A stretch of 64,000 bases of DNA from Pannonibacter phragmitetus DSM 14782 (GTDB taxonomy: Bacteria > Pseudomonadota > Alphaproteobacteria > Rhizobiales > Stappiaceae), in contig NZ_KB908229.1 of assembly GCF_000382365.1 (NCBI RefSeq), positions 58,827 to 122,826 of the forward strand. The letters are read 5' to 3'. Position numbers and translations under genes: made by a program. Of this stretch, positions 35,275-44,792 are shown piece after piece. Positions within the stretch are counted from its first letter, which is position 1, and every line of letters starts with the position of its first letter. The notes below the pieces were generated by a model, which was given only the letters and a program-made list of their open reading frames with translations, was not told where the DNA came from and did not search any database.

Positions 35275-36240
35275 TTACGCGGAAGAGGTCTTTGGGTAAT
35301 GCGAGAACATTGGCGCGCCCGAGATCTGCAGCTCTTCGGGAAACTCAGCCCGCAGGATGCTGCCGCTGTCCGACTCTGTAATGTAGAGCGTACGTCCGTA
35401 AGGGCCGCCGAAGGCACAATTTGTCGTCCCAAGACCTCGCGGCGACCGCACCACGGCAACAGGACGGCCAAGTGCGTCGTGCACCCATACAAGGCCCATG
35501 CCTGTCTGACAGACGACGACGCCGTTTTGCGCCGTCAATGCCAGGCCGTCCGGCCCGGCCCGGCCACCGGAAAACTGGATGAAAAGCCCCGCCTTGTTGA
35601 CCCGTCCGCTCGCCGACAACGGCAGACGCCAGACGGCGTTTGCCCGTGTCACGGCGAGATAGAGCACGTGCTCGTTGATATCGAGCACCAGGCCGTTCGG
35701 GCTCGGGACCTTGTCGATCAAGCATGCGAGCGCGCCGGTCTCCGGCTGCCAGCGGTAAACCCTGCCCGTGGGGTCCTGCAAACCCGTCTGCCCCTGATCC
35801 GTGAAGTAAAGAGCGCCATCGCTGCCGAAATGCAGATCATTGCAGCCCTTGAACCCCTCCGTATCGCAATCGCGGAGCGCATGGGAAATTGCCCCGGTCA
35901 CCGGGTCAAGCTGCATGATCCCGTTTTGAAAGTCGGCGATGAAGATCCGTCCGTCACGATGGATCTTCAGCCCGTTCGGTTGCCCCTCATACTCCGCGAT
36001 CTGGCGAATATTTCCCGACGGGTCGCTGCGGAGTATCCGCCCGAAGGGGATATCCACGAACCAGAGGTTGCCTGCGAGATCGAAGGACGGCCCCTCAAGG
36101 AAACTGTCGACCGCCTGCCCACGGCGGTTGCGCTCTGCCCAATAGGACGAAACACCGGTTCGCCGCAGCTCCGCCGGCAGTTCAGCGAAGACTTCCGCGT
36201 CGATGATCACCGGTTCGGGGAAAGGATAGGTATGGTGCAT
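35275..36240 (-). CDS. SMP-30/gluconolactonase-family lactonase
   Basis: 321 residues forming a six-bladed propeller: SFLEGPSFDLAGNLWFVDI (metal-ligand Glu), GQPNGLKIHRDGRIFIADF, NDLHFGSDGALYFTDQG (Asn/Asp ligand), SPNGLVLDINEHVLYLAV, and GPDGLALTAQNGV near the end. No signal peptide. It hydrolyses sugar-acid or similar lactones. Last gene of the minus-strand catabolic block, 4 bp after the TRAP large permease gene, so the transported compound probably is, or becomes, a lactone. Confidence 0.9.
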   Translation of the reverse strand: MHHTYPFPEPVIIDAEVFAELPAELRRTGVSSYWAERNRRGQAVDSFLEGPSFDLAGNLWFVDIPFGRILRSDPSGNIRQIAEYEGQPNGLKIHRDGRIFIADFQNGIMQLDPVTGAISHALRDCDTEGFKGCNDLHFGSDGALYFTDQGQTGLQDPTGRVYRWQPETGALACLIDKVPSPNGLVLDINEHVLYLAVTRANAVWRLPLSASGRVNKAGLFIQFSGGRAGPDGLALTAQNGVVVCQTGMGLVWVHDALGRPVAVVRSPRGLGTTNCAFGGPYGRTLYITESDSGSILRAEFPEELQISGAPMFSHYPKTSSA

Positions 36241-36244
36241 GGCT

Positions 36245-37537
36245 TTATCCGATGGTGATCGATGGCAGAAAGAGCGCGATTTGCGGGAAGGCGATCATCA
36301 ACAGCATGAACATCAGAATGATGGCGAAGAACGGCGCCGTGCCCATGATGACGTCTTCCACCTTTACCTCGTTCGAGGAACTGGCGACGACAAACAGAAT
36401 GACGCCGAGCGGCGGAGTCAGTTGTCCAAGCTCGACCAGAATCACGACAAAGACGCCAAACCAGACCGGATCGACCCCGAGCGCGAGCAGCGCCGGAAAG
36501 ATCACCGGCACGATGATCGCAATCATGCCGAGGCCTTCCATGAAGCAGCCAAGGATGGCGAAGGTGACCATGATGATCAAAAGGAAGGTCAGGCGCGACA
36601 CGTTTGCATCGTTCAGCATTGCGACCAGATCTTCCCCAACACCGGAGAGCGCCGTCGCATAGGCAAAAATCATCGAGGTGAACACCACGAACAGGATATT
36701 ACCGCTCATCGTGGCCGTGCGGCGCAAGGCATCCGCAAGAAGCTGCAGGCTTAAGCGCCGGTAAAGCGCCGCGATGGCGATTGCGCCAAGGACACCGACG
36801 GCGCCGGCTTCGGTCGGCGTGGCAAAACCGCCATAAATGCTGCCGAGCACGATCGCGATCAGGATCAGAAAGGGCACGATGTCGAGCAGTGCGGCTCCAA
36901 GCTCCGGCCAGGAGCTTCGTATGCCGGTCTTCGGCGCGAGTTTAGGGTTCAGCAGAACCCGGGCTGCAATGAACGCCATATAGAAGAGGGCAAGCAGGAT
37001 GCCAGGCACGAGACCGGCCGCGAACAGCCGCGCGATCGAGGTCTCGGTGAATGTGGCGTAGATGATCATCGTAATCGAAGGCGGGATCAGGATGCCGAGC
37101 GTGCCACCCGCGGCAAGCGACCCTGCGACCAGACGCTTGTCGTAACCGCGCGCTGCAAGCTCCGGCAGGGCAACCGTGGACATAGCGGCAGCAGTAGGTG
37201 CACTTCCACCCGAAATCGCCGCAAAGATTCCGCTGCCCGCGATATTGGTATGCAAAAGACCGCCCGGCAAACGGCGAACGAAGGGGGCGACACCGTTGTA
37301 GAGCCTGCTCGAGAGACCGGATCCGAGCAGCACCTCTGCCATCAACACAAAAAGAGGAATGGCCGCCAGCGTGAAGCTGTTCGCCGAACCCCAGCTGACG
37401 ATGCCGAGGGCCTTCCAGCCCACGAACCCCTTCATGAGCCATATATAGAAAAGGCCTGCGCCAGCTACGGCGAACTGGACCCACATGCCCCCCAGTATGA
37501 GGCCAATCAGGAGTCCAAAAGCAAGGATCGCGTCCAT
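36245..37537 (-). CDS. TRAP transporter large permease DctM
   Basis: 430 residues, about twelve membrane helices, full family length. Typical motifs are ALGIVSWGSANSFTLAAIPLF, SGGSAPTAAAMSTVALPEL, GTLGILIPPSITMIIYA and VTFAILGCFMEGLGMIAIIV with LTPPLGVILFV. It is the sodium-coupled transport subunit. The ATG overlaps the DctQ stop by one base. Works with the small permease and binding protein encoded just upstream. Confidence 0.95.
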   Translation of the reverse strand: MDAILAFGLLIGLILGGMWVQFAVAGAGLFYIWLMKGFVGWKALGIVSWGSANSFTLAAIPLFVLMAEVLLGSGLSSRLYNGVAPFVRRLPGGLLHTNIAGSGIFAAISGGSAPTAAAMSTVALPELAARGYDKRLVAGSLAAGGTLGILIPPSITMIIYATFTETSIARLFAAGLVPGILLALFYMAFIAARVLLNPKLAPKTGIRSSWPELGAALLDIVPFLILIAIVLGSIYGGFATPTEAGAVGVLGAIAIAALYRRLSLQLLADALRRTATMSGNILFVVFTSMIFAYATALSGVGEDLVAMLNDANVSRLTFLLIIMVTFAILGCFMEGLGMIAIIVPVIFPALLALGVDPVWFGVFVVILVELGQLTPPLGVILFVVASSSNEVKVEDVIMGTAPFFAIILMFMLLMIAFPQIALFLPSITIG

Positions 37538-38067
37538 CAGGAATTACCCTTGAACCTGCCAATGGTCAGCAGGAATTGTTCGATGAGGAAGATGCCGATC
37601 ACGCTGAAACCGGCCGGAAGCAGCAATTGCGGAATCCAGAGCGGTGTCCGCAGTACGGTCGGCGCGAACTTGCCGCGACTGAATGAGCTCAGCATCAGAT
37701 CGTTGGTCTTCCAGATCAGCACACCACAGATGATCAGTGCCACAAGAACGAAGATCCGCGTAACCCAGACCCGTCCGGCCTCCGGCAGCGTGTCGTAGAG
37801 AAAATGGACCTGAAACAGGTTGCCGCGGCGCATGGCGATCGCGGCGCCGAAGAAGGTCAGCATGACGACACAATAGCCGGTTATCTCTTCCGCAAATCCC
37901 AGGGAATAGTTGAAAAGACTGCGGGACACAGCTTCGCCCGCAACGAGCAGGACAAGTGCAATCAGCACCGCTGCGGTGGCGAATTTCGCCACCGCAGCAA
38001 TAATGTCAAAGAACAGGCCTGCCGACGCTTGCCCTTGAGGAAAATCGCCGTTCATCTTACTTTCCAA
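37537..38067 (-). CDS. TRAP transporter small permease DctQ
   Basis: 176 residues with four membrane helices: ATAAVLIALVLLVAGEAVSR, EITGYCVVMLTFFGAAIAMR with the family GAA-x-AMRRGNLFQVHFL loop, VLVALIICGVLIWK and LLLPAGFSVIGIFLIEQ. Overlaps the binding-protein gene by 11 nt. Stabilises and pairs with DctM. Confidence 0.93.
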   Translation of the reverse strand: MESKMNGDFPQGQASAGLFFDIIAAVAKFATAAVLIALVLLVAGEAVSRSLFNYSLGFAEEITGYCVVMLTFFGAAIAMRRGNLFQVHFLYDTLPEAGRVWVTRIFVLVALIICGVLIWKTNDLMLSSFSRGKFAPTVLRTPLWIPQLLLPAGFSVIGIFLIEQFLLTIGRFKGNS

Positions 38068-39031
38068 TGGCCGCGCGGATGATCTTCAGGGCTTCCTCAT
38101 ATTCAGGACCGTTCTCCTTCGCCCACGCCTCCCAGTAGGGGGCGAGCTTTTCGCGGGCCGTTGCGAGATCACCGTCCGCAAGCTCAACAATCTTCATGCC
38201 GCCATTGGCCTGTGCAGTCTTCTGCACGGTCTCGTCCTCGATGAACTCCCTGGTGGTGGCAGCCCCCTCCTCGGCAACGATCTTGCGGAGAATCTGCTGA
38301 TCTTTCTCGCTCAGAGCATCGAAAGAGCCGGTGTTGGCGATGATCATCGAGTTGCCGTAGTTGACGGGAAAGCGATAGTTGAAGGGCAGAAACTCGTGCC
38401 AGTTTTTCGCACCACCGGCGCTGGCAGTCAGCACGCCCTCAATAACGCCACGCTCGAGGGCGGTCGGCACCTCTGTCCCGGCAAGCGTGATCGGCGCCCC
38501 GCCGAATGCTTCAACGAACTTGCCCTGCTCGGGCGAGGTCACGCGGATCTTGTGACCCTTCATATCGGCAAGGCTTTTCATCTCGAACGTCGTGAAAATG
38601 GTTTGCTCCGGATAACGGTATCCGCCGAGCAAGGTGACGTCCTGTTGCGCGAAGGCCTTGACCAGGATCGGTTCCATCGCGGCGGCCGACTTGGCCCACT
38701 CGTCGTCATTCTCGATCAGCATCGGCAGATTGAGGACACGGGCGATCGGCACGCTGCCGGAGAAGAAGAAGTCAGCGGCAAAGTTGACGATGTTGTCGCC
38801 GACCGCCTGCGTGATGTCGGAAGACGCAATCTGCAGCGTCTTGCCCAGATGCAGCGTCATGGTCAGCTCGCCATCGGTCTCCTTGCCAACGCGTTCGGCG
38901 ATGCGGTTCATGCCCGTGACCGCAGCCGTCGTGGAAACAGCGGAATAGGTATAGGCAGTCCAGTCTTCAGCCTTGGCCAGTGTTGCCGATGCCACGACGG
39001 CAATCACTGCGCCCATTGTCGACAGTTTCAT
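38057..39031 (-). CDS. TRAP transporter substrate-binding protein DctP
   Basis: 324 residues with a signal peptide (MGAVIAVVASATLAKA-ED). The conserved arginine that binds the substrate carboxylate is in GHKIRVTSPEQGKFVEAFGG, followed by the specificity loop GTEVPTALERGVIEGVLT. It binds an organic acid in the periplasm. It starts 60 bp after the end of the tricarboxylate-type binding protein gene at 39091; both belong to the same minus-strand run, so two transporters may serve one pathway. Confidence 0.93.
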   Translation of the reverse strand: MKLSTMGAVIAVVASATLAKAEDWTAYTYSAVSTTAAVTGMNRIAERVGKETDGELTMTLHLGKTLQIASSDITQAVGDNIVNFAADFFFSGSVPIARVLNLPMLIENDDEWAKSAAAMEPILVKAFAQQDVTLLGGYRYPEQTIFTTFEMKSLADMKGHKIRVTSPEQGKFVEAFGGAPITLAGTEVPTALERGVIEGVLTASAGGAKNWHEFLPFNYRFPVNYGNSMIIANTGSFDALSEKDQQILRKIVAEEGAATTREFIEDETVQKTAQANGGMKIVELADGDLATAREKLAPYWEAWAKENGPEYEEALKIIRAAIGK

Positions 39032-39090
39032 TCGTTTCTCCTCCTGTTGAAGTCCGTCTTTTCAGTGTCCGGATCATCCAAGCTGTGACG

Positions 39091-40035
39091 TCATTTCCAC
39101 GGATTCTTGTCCCAAATGGCCTGAGCGACGCCATCTTGTTTCCGGGCCAGGTCCGCAAAAGCGTCTCCCGCGACAAAGGCCATCGGATTGCCCTGATCAG
39201 CCATCGCTTTCTGGAAGTCCGGGTTCGAATTGACTGCGTTCAGTGCATCGCGAAGCTTGCCAGTGATCTCTGCATCCATGCCGGCTGGAGCGACGATGCC
39301 GCGAAGAGACGACATCTCCACGTCAAATCCGAGTTCCTTGGCCGTCGGCACGTCGGGGCGGAAGGCGGAACGCTTGTCAGAAAGTACGGCGAGCACTCTG
39401 ATATCGTCCTTGAAGCTCGTGGTCTGGCTCAGTGCCATGGTGCCAGCGGCGACATGCCCGCCCAGGAGCGCCGTGCGCGCCAAGGCAGCTCCCTTGAAGG
39501 GAACGAGCGTGAACTCTGCCTGCGCAGCATCGGCCAGCATATTCGCCGCGAAATGATCATTGCCCCCAAGTGAGGCAAGACCGAAGGTGACCGCGCCAGC
39601 GTTCTCCTTTGCCGCAGCCATGAGCTCCTCGAGGCTTTCAAACTCCGACGAGGCGCTGACGACGACGGTGTTCGGGTCATCGACGAAATTCGCAAGATAG
39701 GTGAAGCTGTCGACACCGTAGCCGGCCGGCCGGTCCTTTGTGAGGGCGAAGGCCGCCGGCAGGTTGAAAGTGCCGAGCGTATAGCCATCGGGTGCCGCCT
39801 TTGCGACCTCGGTAAAGCCGATCAGACCGCCCGCGCCGGGCATGTTCTTCACGATGACGGACGCCCCCTCGCCCAACTCCTTTTCCAGATACTGCGCAAC
39901 CGTGCGCGCCATCACGTCGGTGCCACCGCCTGCGGAGTAGCCCACGACGATTTCGATCGGCTTTTCGGGAAACCCGGCGAAGGCGGGCGCGCAGCTAAGC
40001 GCGCTTATCGCCAGTGTTAGAAGCATTCTCTTCAA
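39091..40035 (-). CDS. Tripartite tricarboxylate transporter binding protein (Bug/TctC), paralogue 1
   Basis: 314 residues with a signal peptide (LTLAISALSCAPAFA-GF). Bug-family motifs: PIEIVVGYSAGGGTDVMAR, NMPGAGGLIGFTEVAKAAPDGYTLG, ALGGHVAAG-like LLGGHVAAGTMALS, and FRPDVPTAKELGFDVE. It closely resembles the protein encoded at 43118, including phrases such as SFTYL, FAANM/FALIK and the C-terminal GDDF/GDAF region, which indicates duplication within the locus. Overlaps the amidohydrolase gene by 4 nt. Presents an organic acid to TctAB. Confidence 0.92.
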   Translation of the reverse strand: MKRMLLTLAISALSCAPAFAGFPEKPIEIVVGYSAGGGTDVMARTVAQYLEKELGEGASVIVKNMPGAGGLIGFTEVAKAAPDGYTLGTFNLPAAFALTKDRPAGYGVDSFTYLANFVDDPNTVVVSASSEFESLEELMAAAKENAGAVTFGLASLGGNDHFAANMLADAAQAEFTLVPFKGAALARTALLGGHVAAGTMALSQTTSFKDDIRVLAVLSDKRSAFRPDVPTAKELGFDVEMSSLRGIVAPAGMDAEITGKLRDALNAVNSNPDFQKAMADQGNPMAFVAGDAFADLARKQDGVAQAIWDKNPWK

Positions 40036-41075
40036 GACACAGTCCTCCCTCTGTCTTTGGTAAAAATCTGCTCATCCAGTCCATAGGAACGCGACGCGGT
40101 CCGCCAAAAAAGGTCGTCACGCTCCTCGGCTGAGAGGTCTTCCGAAAGCCGTTTGAACGCATTCCACAAGGCGCCGTAGCTGAACTGCCCCTTGTCGACG
40201 GGAAAATTGCTCTCGAACATGGCGCGTTGCGGCCCGAAGGTCTCAAGGCAATGGAAGAAGTAAGGCGCCCAGTCACTTGCAAGCTGCCCGGAATGCGGGG
40301 GCTGCGGTGCGTCAGCGTAGCGGTAGCCGAGAACCGTCAGGCCAAACCCGCCGATCTTGATGCGGGTATTCGGCAATTGTGCCAAGGCAGTGATGGATTT
40401 CCGCCAGTCCGCCAGCACCTCTTGCCCCGAAAGCCTGTAGGGCCCGACACCCAGGGGACCACCGCAATGGTCGATCACCACCGTGAGGTCCGGCACGGCA
40501 GCAGCCAGATCGAATACCTCGCCAAGCTGCGTATGATAGGCCCAGATATCCAGCGTGAGGCCATTCTTGGCGAGCACCCTTGCACCCTCCAGAAATGCAT
40601 CGCTCCGCAACAACCCATCGGGCGGCGGGTTCGGATTGGAGCGCACGGCAGGATGGGGATGGTAGGCAGTGGTGTTGCGGATGCCGCGCACCTTGCCACC
40701 ACCGGCTTCCATTAACGGGTCCAGAACGCGGCGAACCTCACTGCCCAGCTGCAGATCTGCAAAGGCAACCAGGGCAGCGGGATAATCGGGCTGTGCCCGG
40801 CACCAGTTCAGGATTGTTTCCACTTCCCCCACCGGCTGCAGGGCAGGTTCGGCATCCATGTTGTAGCCCGTGCGGCATTGGACATAGATGCTCGCGCGGA
40901 CATCATGCCCGCACGAAACGTCGTCCAGGAACTCGGCGGCAGCATACCGGCCGCCGGGCCTCACCCACAGATGATGATGCGCGTCGAGGATCGGCTGTTC
41001 CGGCGCAAGGATCTCTTCCTGCGCCTGTGCCAGCCAGTCATCTCTCACCACAAAATGTGGATTGGCCTTTGCCAT
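40032..41075 (-). CDS. Amidohydrolase-family lactonase (COG3618 type)
   Basis: 347 residues, TIM-barrel metal hydrolase with ILDAHHHLW near residue 30 (metal-ligand histidines), VVIDHCGGP at about 203 and FESNFPVDKG at about 290. Such proteins include 2-pyrone-4,6-dicarboxylate lactonase and sugar-acid lactonases. The locus also encodes an SMP-30 lactonase, so two lactone-opening steps, or two substrates, are likely. It lies between the TctA gene and a TctC gene, with 2 and 4 bp junctions, so it is co-transcribed with the transporter. Confidence 0.88.
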   Translation of the reverse strand: MAKANPHFVVRDDWLAQAQEEILAPEQPILDAHHHLWVRPGGRYAAAEFLDDVSCGHDVRASIYVQCRTGYNMDAEPALQPVGEVETILNWCRAQPDYPAALVAFADLQLGSEVRRVLDPLMEAGGGKVRGIRNTTAYHPHPAVRSNPNPPPDGLLRSDAFLEGARVLAKNGLTLDIWAYHTQLGEVFDLAAAVPDLTVVIDHCGGPLGVGPYRLSGQEVLADWRKSITALAQLPNTRIKIGGFGLTVLGYRYADAPQPPHSGQLASDWAPYFFHCLETFGPQRAMFESNFPVDKGQFSYGALWNAFKRLSEDLSAEERDDLFWRTASRSYGLDEQIFTKDRGRTVS

Positions 41076-41077
41076 GA

Positions 41078-42586
41078 TCAGGCCTCCGGGCTTGCAGCTT
41101 TTCTGTTGCCGAGGCGCCGTTTGATCATGGGGCCAACCACGACAGCCACCGTGAGCGCGACGATGACAAGGCTCGTCGTGTTGGCAAACAGGATCGACCA
41201 GTCACCACGGCCGATGCGCAATGCAAGCCGCAGGTTCTCCTCTGCAAAGGCGCCGAGGATCAACCCCAGGACGACGGGTGGAAGCGGGAACTTCAGCTTG
41301 TCCATGACATAGCCGATCGCCCCGAAACCGAGCATGAGATAGACATCGAACATGCGGCCATGGATCGAATAGACGCCGATCAGCATCAAGACGATGATGA
41401 CAGACCCGAGCAGCGGGCGCGGCAGGTTCAAAAGCCGTGCGAAGCTGTTGGTGGCAAGCGAACCTCCGAGCAAAACCAGCAGCACGGCGCCAAACAGGAA
41501 CTGCCACATGAAGCCGAAGACGATGTCCGGATTGTCGCGGAACAGCATCGGCCCCGGCTGCAGACCATGGATCAGCAGCCCACCCAGCATGACGGCGGCA
41601 ACGGCCGTGCCGGGTATGCCCAGTGTCAGGGCCGGAATAAGCGCAGATGCGGTATCGGCATTGTTGGCGGTCTCGGCAGCAGCAACGCCTTCCGGCTCGC
41701 CCTTTTCCCATGTTTCGGGTGTCTTGCTGGCGCGGCGTGCCTCATTATAGGACATGAAAGCCGCCATCGAGCCGCCGGCACCGGGCAGGATACCGATCCA
41801 GATGCCGATGATTGAAGAGCGTATCCAGGTTTTCCAGAAACGCCCCATACGCGGAAGCGCGCGCCAAAGTGGTTCTGTTCCCAGTTTGCTGCTGCTCACG
41901 CCCTCGGTCTTGAGTGGCACTTCGAGCAGATCGATCACAGGCGGAAGCGCATAGAGCCCGACGAGCAGAATGACGATGTTGATCCCGTCCAGCAGCTCAA
42001 GCTGGCCGAAGGTAAAGCGGTCCGTCCCGAAGATCGGATCCGATCCGACGACCGATACAAACACCCCGAAACAGGCGCTGAGCAGCCCTTTGACCGGACT
42101 TCCGCCGAGCAGAAAAATGATGCTGGCAAGACCAAAGATCGCCACCCAGAAGACTTCCGACGGACCGAACAGCAAGGTGACATTCGACAAGGGAGGCGCA
42201 AGCAGCATGAGGGCAAAGGCGCTTGCAATACCGCCAATCGACGAGGACACGACAGCGACCTGCAGGGCAAAACCACCCTCGCCTTTCTGGGCCATCGGGT
42301 AGCCGTCGAACGTGGTCGCGACTGCGGCCGGAGTGCCGGGAATGCGCAGGAGGATGGCCGGAATGGCCCCGCCATACATGGCGCCATTGTAGATGCCAGC
42401 CATGAGACCGAGGGCCACGAGCGGCTCCAGGCCAAAGGTGAAAGGCACAAGGACCGAGATGGCCATGGTGGCACTCAAGCCGGGCATGGCTCCGACGATG
42501 ATACCGGCGACGACTCCGATGACCACGGCAAGGAAGTTCGAGAACCTCAGGACCTCGGGAAGCGCGTGCAACAGTTCGTAGTACAT
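41078..42586 (-). CDS. Tripartite tricarboxylate transporter large membrane subunit TctA
   Basis: 502 residues with about twelve helices. Family motifs GAMPGLSATMAISVLVPFTF, GIPAILLRIPGTPAAVATTF-type (AIPAILLRIPGTPAAVAT), IGILPGAGGSMAAFMSYNEA, and LTLGIPGTAVAAVMLGGLLI followed by HGLQPGP are present. It forms the transport path with TctB. Typical length for the family. A 6-bp gap separates it from tctB. Confidence 0.95.
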   Translation of the reverse strand: MYYELLHALPEVLRFSNFLAVVIGVVAGIIVGAMPGLSATMAISVLVPFTFGLEPLVALGLMAGIYNGAMYGGAIPAILLRIPGTPAAVATTFDGYPMAQKGEGGFALQVAVVSSSIGGIASAFALMLLAPPLSNVTLLFGPSEVFWVAIFGLASIIFLLGGSPVKGLLSACFGVFVSVVGSDPIFGTDRFTFGQLELLDGINIVILLVGLYALPPVIDLLEVPLKTEGVSSSKLGTEPLWRALPRMGRFWKTWIRSSIIGIWIGILPGAGGSMAAFMSYNEARRASKTPETWEKGEPEGVAAAETANNADTASALIPALTLGIPGTAVAAVMLGGLLIHGLQPGPMLFRDNPDIVFGFMWQFLFGAVLLVLLGGSLATNSFARLLNLPRPLLGSVIIVLMLIGVYSIHGRMFDVYLMLGFGAIGYVMDKLKFPLPPVVLGLILGAFAEENLRLALRIGRGDWSILFANTTSLVIVALTVAVVVGPMIKRRLGNRKAASPEA

Positions 42587-42592
42587 GTCTGC

Positions 42593-43054
42593 TTACCTTG
42601 CCCACACAATGCCGACGGGAAATTGCTGTGCCATCGCGAAATCGAAGATCGCGTAGATGGCACCGACAACGATGAGAGTGGCAGTCAGCAGGCCAGGCAC
42701 GCTCCGGTAACCGAAAGCATAGGCGACCAGCGGGACCGTAATGGCGGTCGAGAGATAGAAGCCGATCAGACCGGTTGCGACCACGTAGCCGGTGATCAGA
42801 AGGAAGGCGCCAGCGACACGCGGCGGCGCCACCATCATAGGCTTCGCCACATGGCCTTTTGCGGCGTTTTTCTGGTCCTTGATGAGCAGGGCAAGCGACA
42901 GCACGATCATGCCGGCCAGCATGGAGACCGGAAGAAGGGCGGAAATCGGCCTGAATTCAAGTGCCGGAACGAGGAGTGCACCTGCAACGATGATGATGCC
43001 GATTGCAGTCAAGGTCTCCGGGCGCGTCAGGCGAGAGGGACGGGTTGCGGACAT
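42593..43054 (-). CDS. Tripartite tricarboxylate transporter small membrane subunit TctB
   Basis: 153 residues with four helices: AIGIIIVAGALLVPALEF, ALLPVSMLAGMIVLSLALLI, FLLITGYVVATGLIGFYLST and FGYRSVPGLLTATLIVVGAI. The IGFYLST-type phrase is usual in TctB. Small subunit partner of TctA, encoded next to it. Confidence 0.9.
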   Translation of the reverse strand: MSATRPSRLTRPETLTAIGIIIVAGALLVPALEFRPISALLPVSMLAGMIVLSLALLIKDQKNAAKGHVAKPMMVAPPRVAGAFLLITGYVVATGLIGFYLSTAITVPLVAYAFGYRSVPGLLTATLIVVGAIYAIFDFAMAQQFPVGIVWAR

Positions 43055-43117
43055 GATCCGGCTCCATTCGATGATGCGGGAAGGGCACGCAGCCAGGAGC
43101 TGCGTGCCTGAGGCGGA

Positions 43118-44077
43118 TCAGTTCCAGGGCGTGGTTTCCCACACACCCTTCGCCAGATCGTGAATATCCTTGGTCATCGCCTTGAAGTCGTCGCCCGTGA
43201 CAACCTCCACCGGATTGGCGGTATCTTGCATGGCCTTCAGGAACTCGGGATCGTCCTTGAGCTTGGAGAACGCATCCATGAGCTTGGCCCGGGCGTCGTC
43301 CGGCAATCCAGCCGGTGCGACGAACCCGCGCATGGCGCCATTTACGAGGTCGAGCCCCTGTTCCTTGAATGTCGGCAGGTCAGGCGCGAACTGGGAGCGC
43401 TGGTCGAGAGCAACGCCCAGCACATTAAGCTGCTCCCGGAACTCGGCGACTTCGGAGATGTTGAGAATACCCATAGCAACATGGCCGCCAAGCAGCGCCG
43501 TGCGCGCAGGCGCAGACCCTTTGAACGGAACAATCGTAAAGTCGGTGCTCAAGAGGTTCTGAAGCTTGATCAGGGCGAAGTGATCGTCACCGCCGAGGCT
43601 CGACATGCCCACAGTGATCGCACCCGGATTCGCCTTTGCCTCGCTGATCAGCTTGTCGAGCGTATCGAGACCACTTGCCTTGGATGTCACGATCACGTTG
43701 GGGTCGTTCACCACATTGCCAAGGTAGGTGAAGCTGTCGACCTCGTATTCAGCCTTGCGGTCAATCGTGCGGGCCATCATTCCCGGAAGATTGAACGTGC
43801 CAAGCGTGTAGCCGTCCGCAGACGCGTGGGCCACCTCGGTCACACCGATCTGCCCGCTGGCACCGGGTACGTTCTTGATGACGACGCTTGCGCCCTGGCC
43901 GAGATATTTCTCGATGAACGGAGCAGCCGTCCGAGCCATGACGTCCGTGCCTCCACCGGCCTCAAAGCCTACGATCACCTCAATTGGCTTGTTTGGGTAA
44001 TCAGCGGCCATCACGGTGCCCGCAGACAGAACGACAGCTTGCGCCAGAAGTGCCGTCTTCTTCATCAACTTCAACAT
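43118..44077 (-). CDS. Tripartite tricarboxylate transporter binding protein (Bug/TctC), paralogue 2
   Basis: 319 residues with a signal peptide (ALLAQAVVLSAGTVMA-AD). Bug motifs PIEVIVGFEAGGGTDVMAR, NVPGASGQIGVTEVAHASADGYTLG, LLGGHVAMGILNIS and FAPDLPTFKEQGLDL. It is clearly the duplicate of the protein at 39091. Being directly upstream of tctB-tctA it is the canonical binding protein of the system; the second may widen substrate range or act as a sensor. Confidence 0.93.
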   Translation of the reverse strand: MLKLMKKTALLAQAVVLSAGTVMAADYPNKPIEVIVGFEAGGGTDVMARTAAPFIEKYLGQGASVVIKNVPGASGQIGVTEVAHASADGYTLGTFNLPGMMARTIDRKAEYEVDSFTYLGNVVNDPNVIVTSKASGLDTLDKLISEAKANPGAITVGMSSLGGDDHFALIKLQNLLSTDFTIVPFKGSAPARTALLGGHVAMGILNISEVAEFREQLNVLGVALDQRSQFAPDLPTFKEQGLDLVNGAMRGFVAPAGLPDDARAKLMDAFSKLKDDPEFLKAMQDTANPVEVVTGDDFKAMTKDIHDLAKGVWETTPWN

Positions 44078-44101
44078 GGTATTTCCTCCTCCACTTTTAT
44101 T

Positions 44102-44782
44102 TCAGTTTTCTGGAAATGCGCACCCCAGTTTCTTCAGCGTGGCGTCAACCCAAGTCCGGTCATTCGTGCCGGCAGCGATCGCCTGCATTTGCTTGGCCTC
44201 GGCATCTTGCTTGGCCTGTGTCCTGCTGAGGATGGCTTGGGCATCGGCGAGCGGAACGCAGAGAACCCCGTCGGAATCGCCGAGCATGATGTCCCCCGGC
44301 TCGATCACCATGCCGCCGATGCTGATCGGAACGTTGATTTCACCGGGACCGTCTTTGTAAGGGCCGCGATGTGTAACACCAGCGGCGAAGGTCGGCAGGT
44401 TGGTCGATACGAAGGCATCGGCATCGCGAATGGCTGCATTCAGAACGAAACCGGCGACGCCTTTCTTGACCGCATAGGCGAGCATCAGCTCACCCATCAG
44501 CGCGTTCGTCAGGTCACCGCCCCCATCAACGACAATAACGTCGCCGGGCACCGCCATATCGATGGCCTTGTGCAGCATGAGATTGTCGCCAGGACGCGAT
44601 TTGACCGTCAAGGCAACCCCGGCCATTCCACCTGATGCATGCATGGGGCGAAGCGTTGGCCCGGCAGCTGTCATGCGGGCCATGGCATCCGAGACATTGG
44701 CGACCGGAAGCACGGCAAAGGCGTCGACCAGTTCTTTCGAGGCGACTTTCCCGCGATTGTTGATACGGAAACCAGTAGACAT
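44102..44782 (-). CDS. RraA-like aldolase/decarboxylase-family protein
   Basis: 226 residues. The RraA/HMG-CHA aldolase core is present: PGDNLMLHKAIDMAVPGDVIV, DGGGDLTNALMGELMLAYAV, and GFVLNAAIRDAD with the Arg-Asp pair that binds metal and substrate in 4-hydroxy-4-methyl-2-oxoglutarate aldolases, then PGDIMLGDSDGV. Start taken at the ATG ending at 44782 because MSTGFRINNRG is the expected beginning; the frame stays open further upstream inside the next gene. It probably cleaves a pyruvate-yielding oxo-acid in the pathway served by the transporters. Confidence 0.88.
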   Translation of the reverse strand: MSTGFRINNRGKVASKELVDAFAVLPVANVSDAMARMTAAGPTLRPMHASGGMAGVALTVKSRPGDNLMLHKAIDMAVPGDVIVVDGGGDLTNALMGELMLAYAVKKGVAGFVLNAAIRDADAFVSTNLPTFAAGVTHRGPYKDGPGEINVPISIGGMVIEPGDIMLGDSDGVLCVPLADAQAILSRTQAKQDAEAKQMQAIAAGTNDRTWVDATLKKLGCAFPEN

Positions 44783-44792
44783 TTCTAATCCT

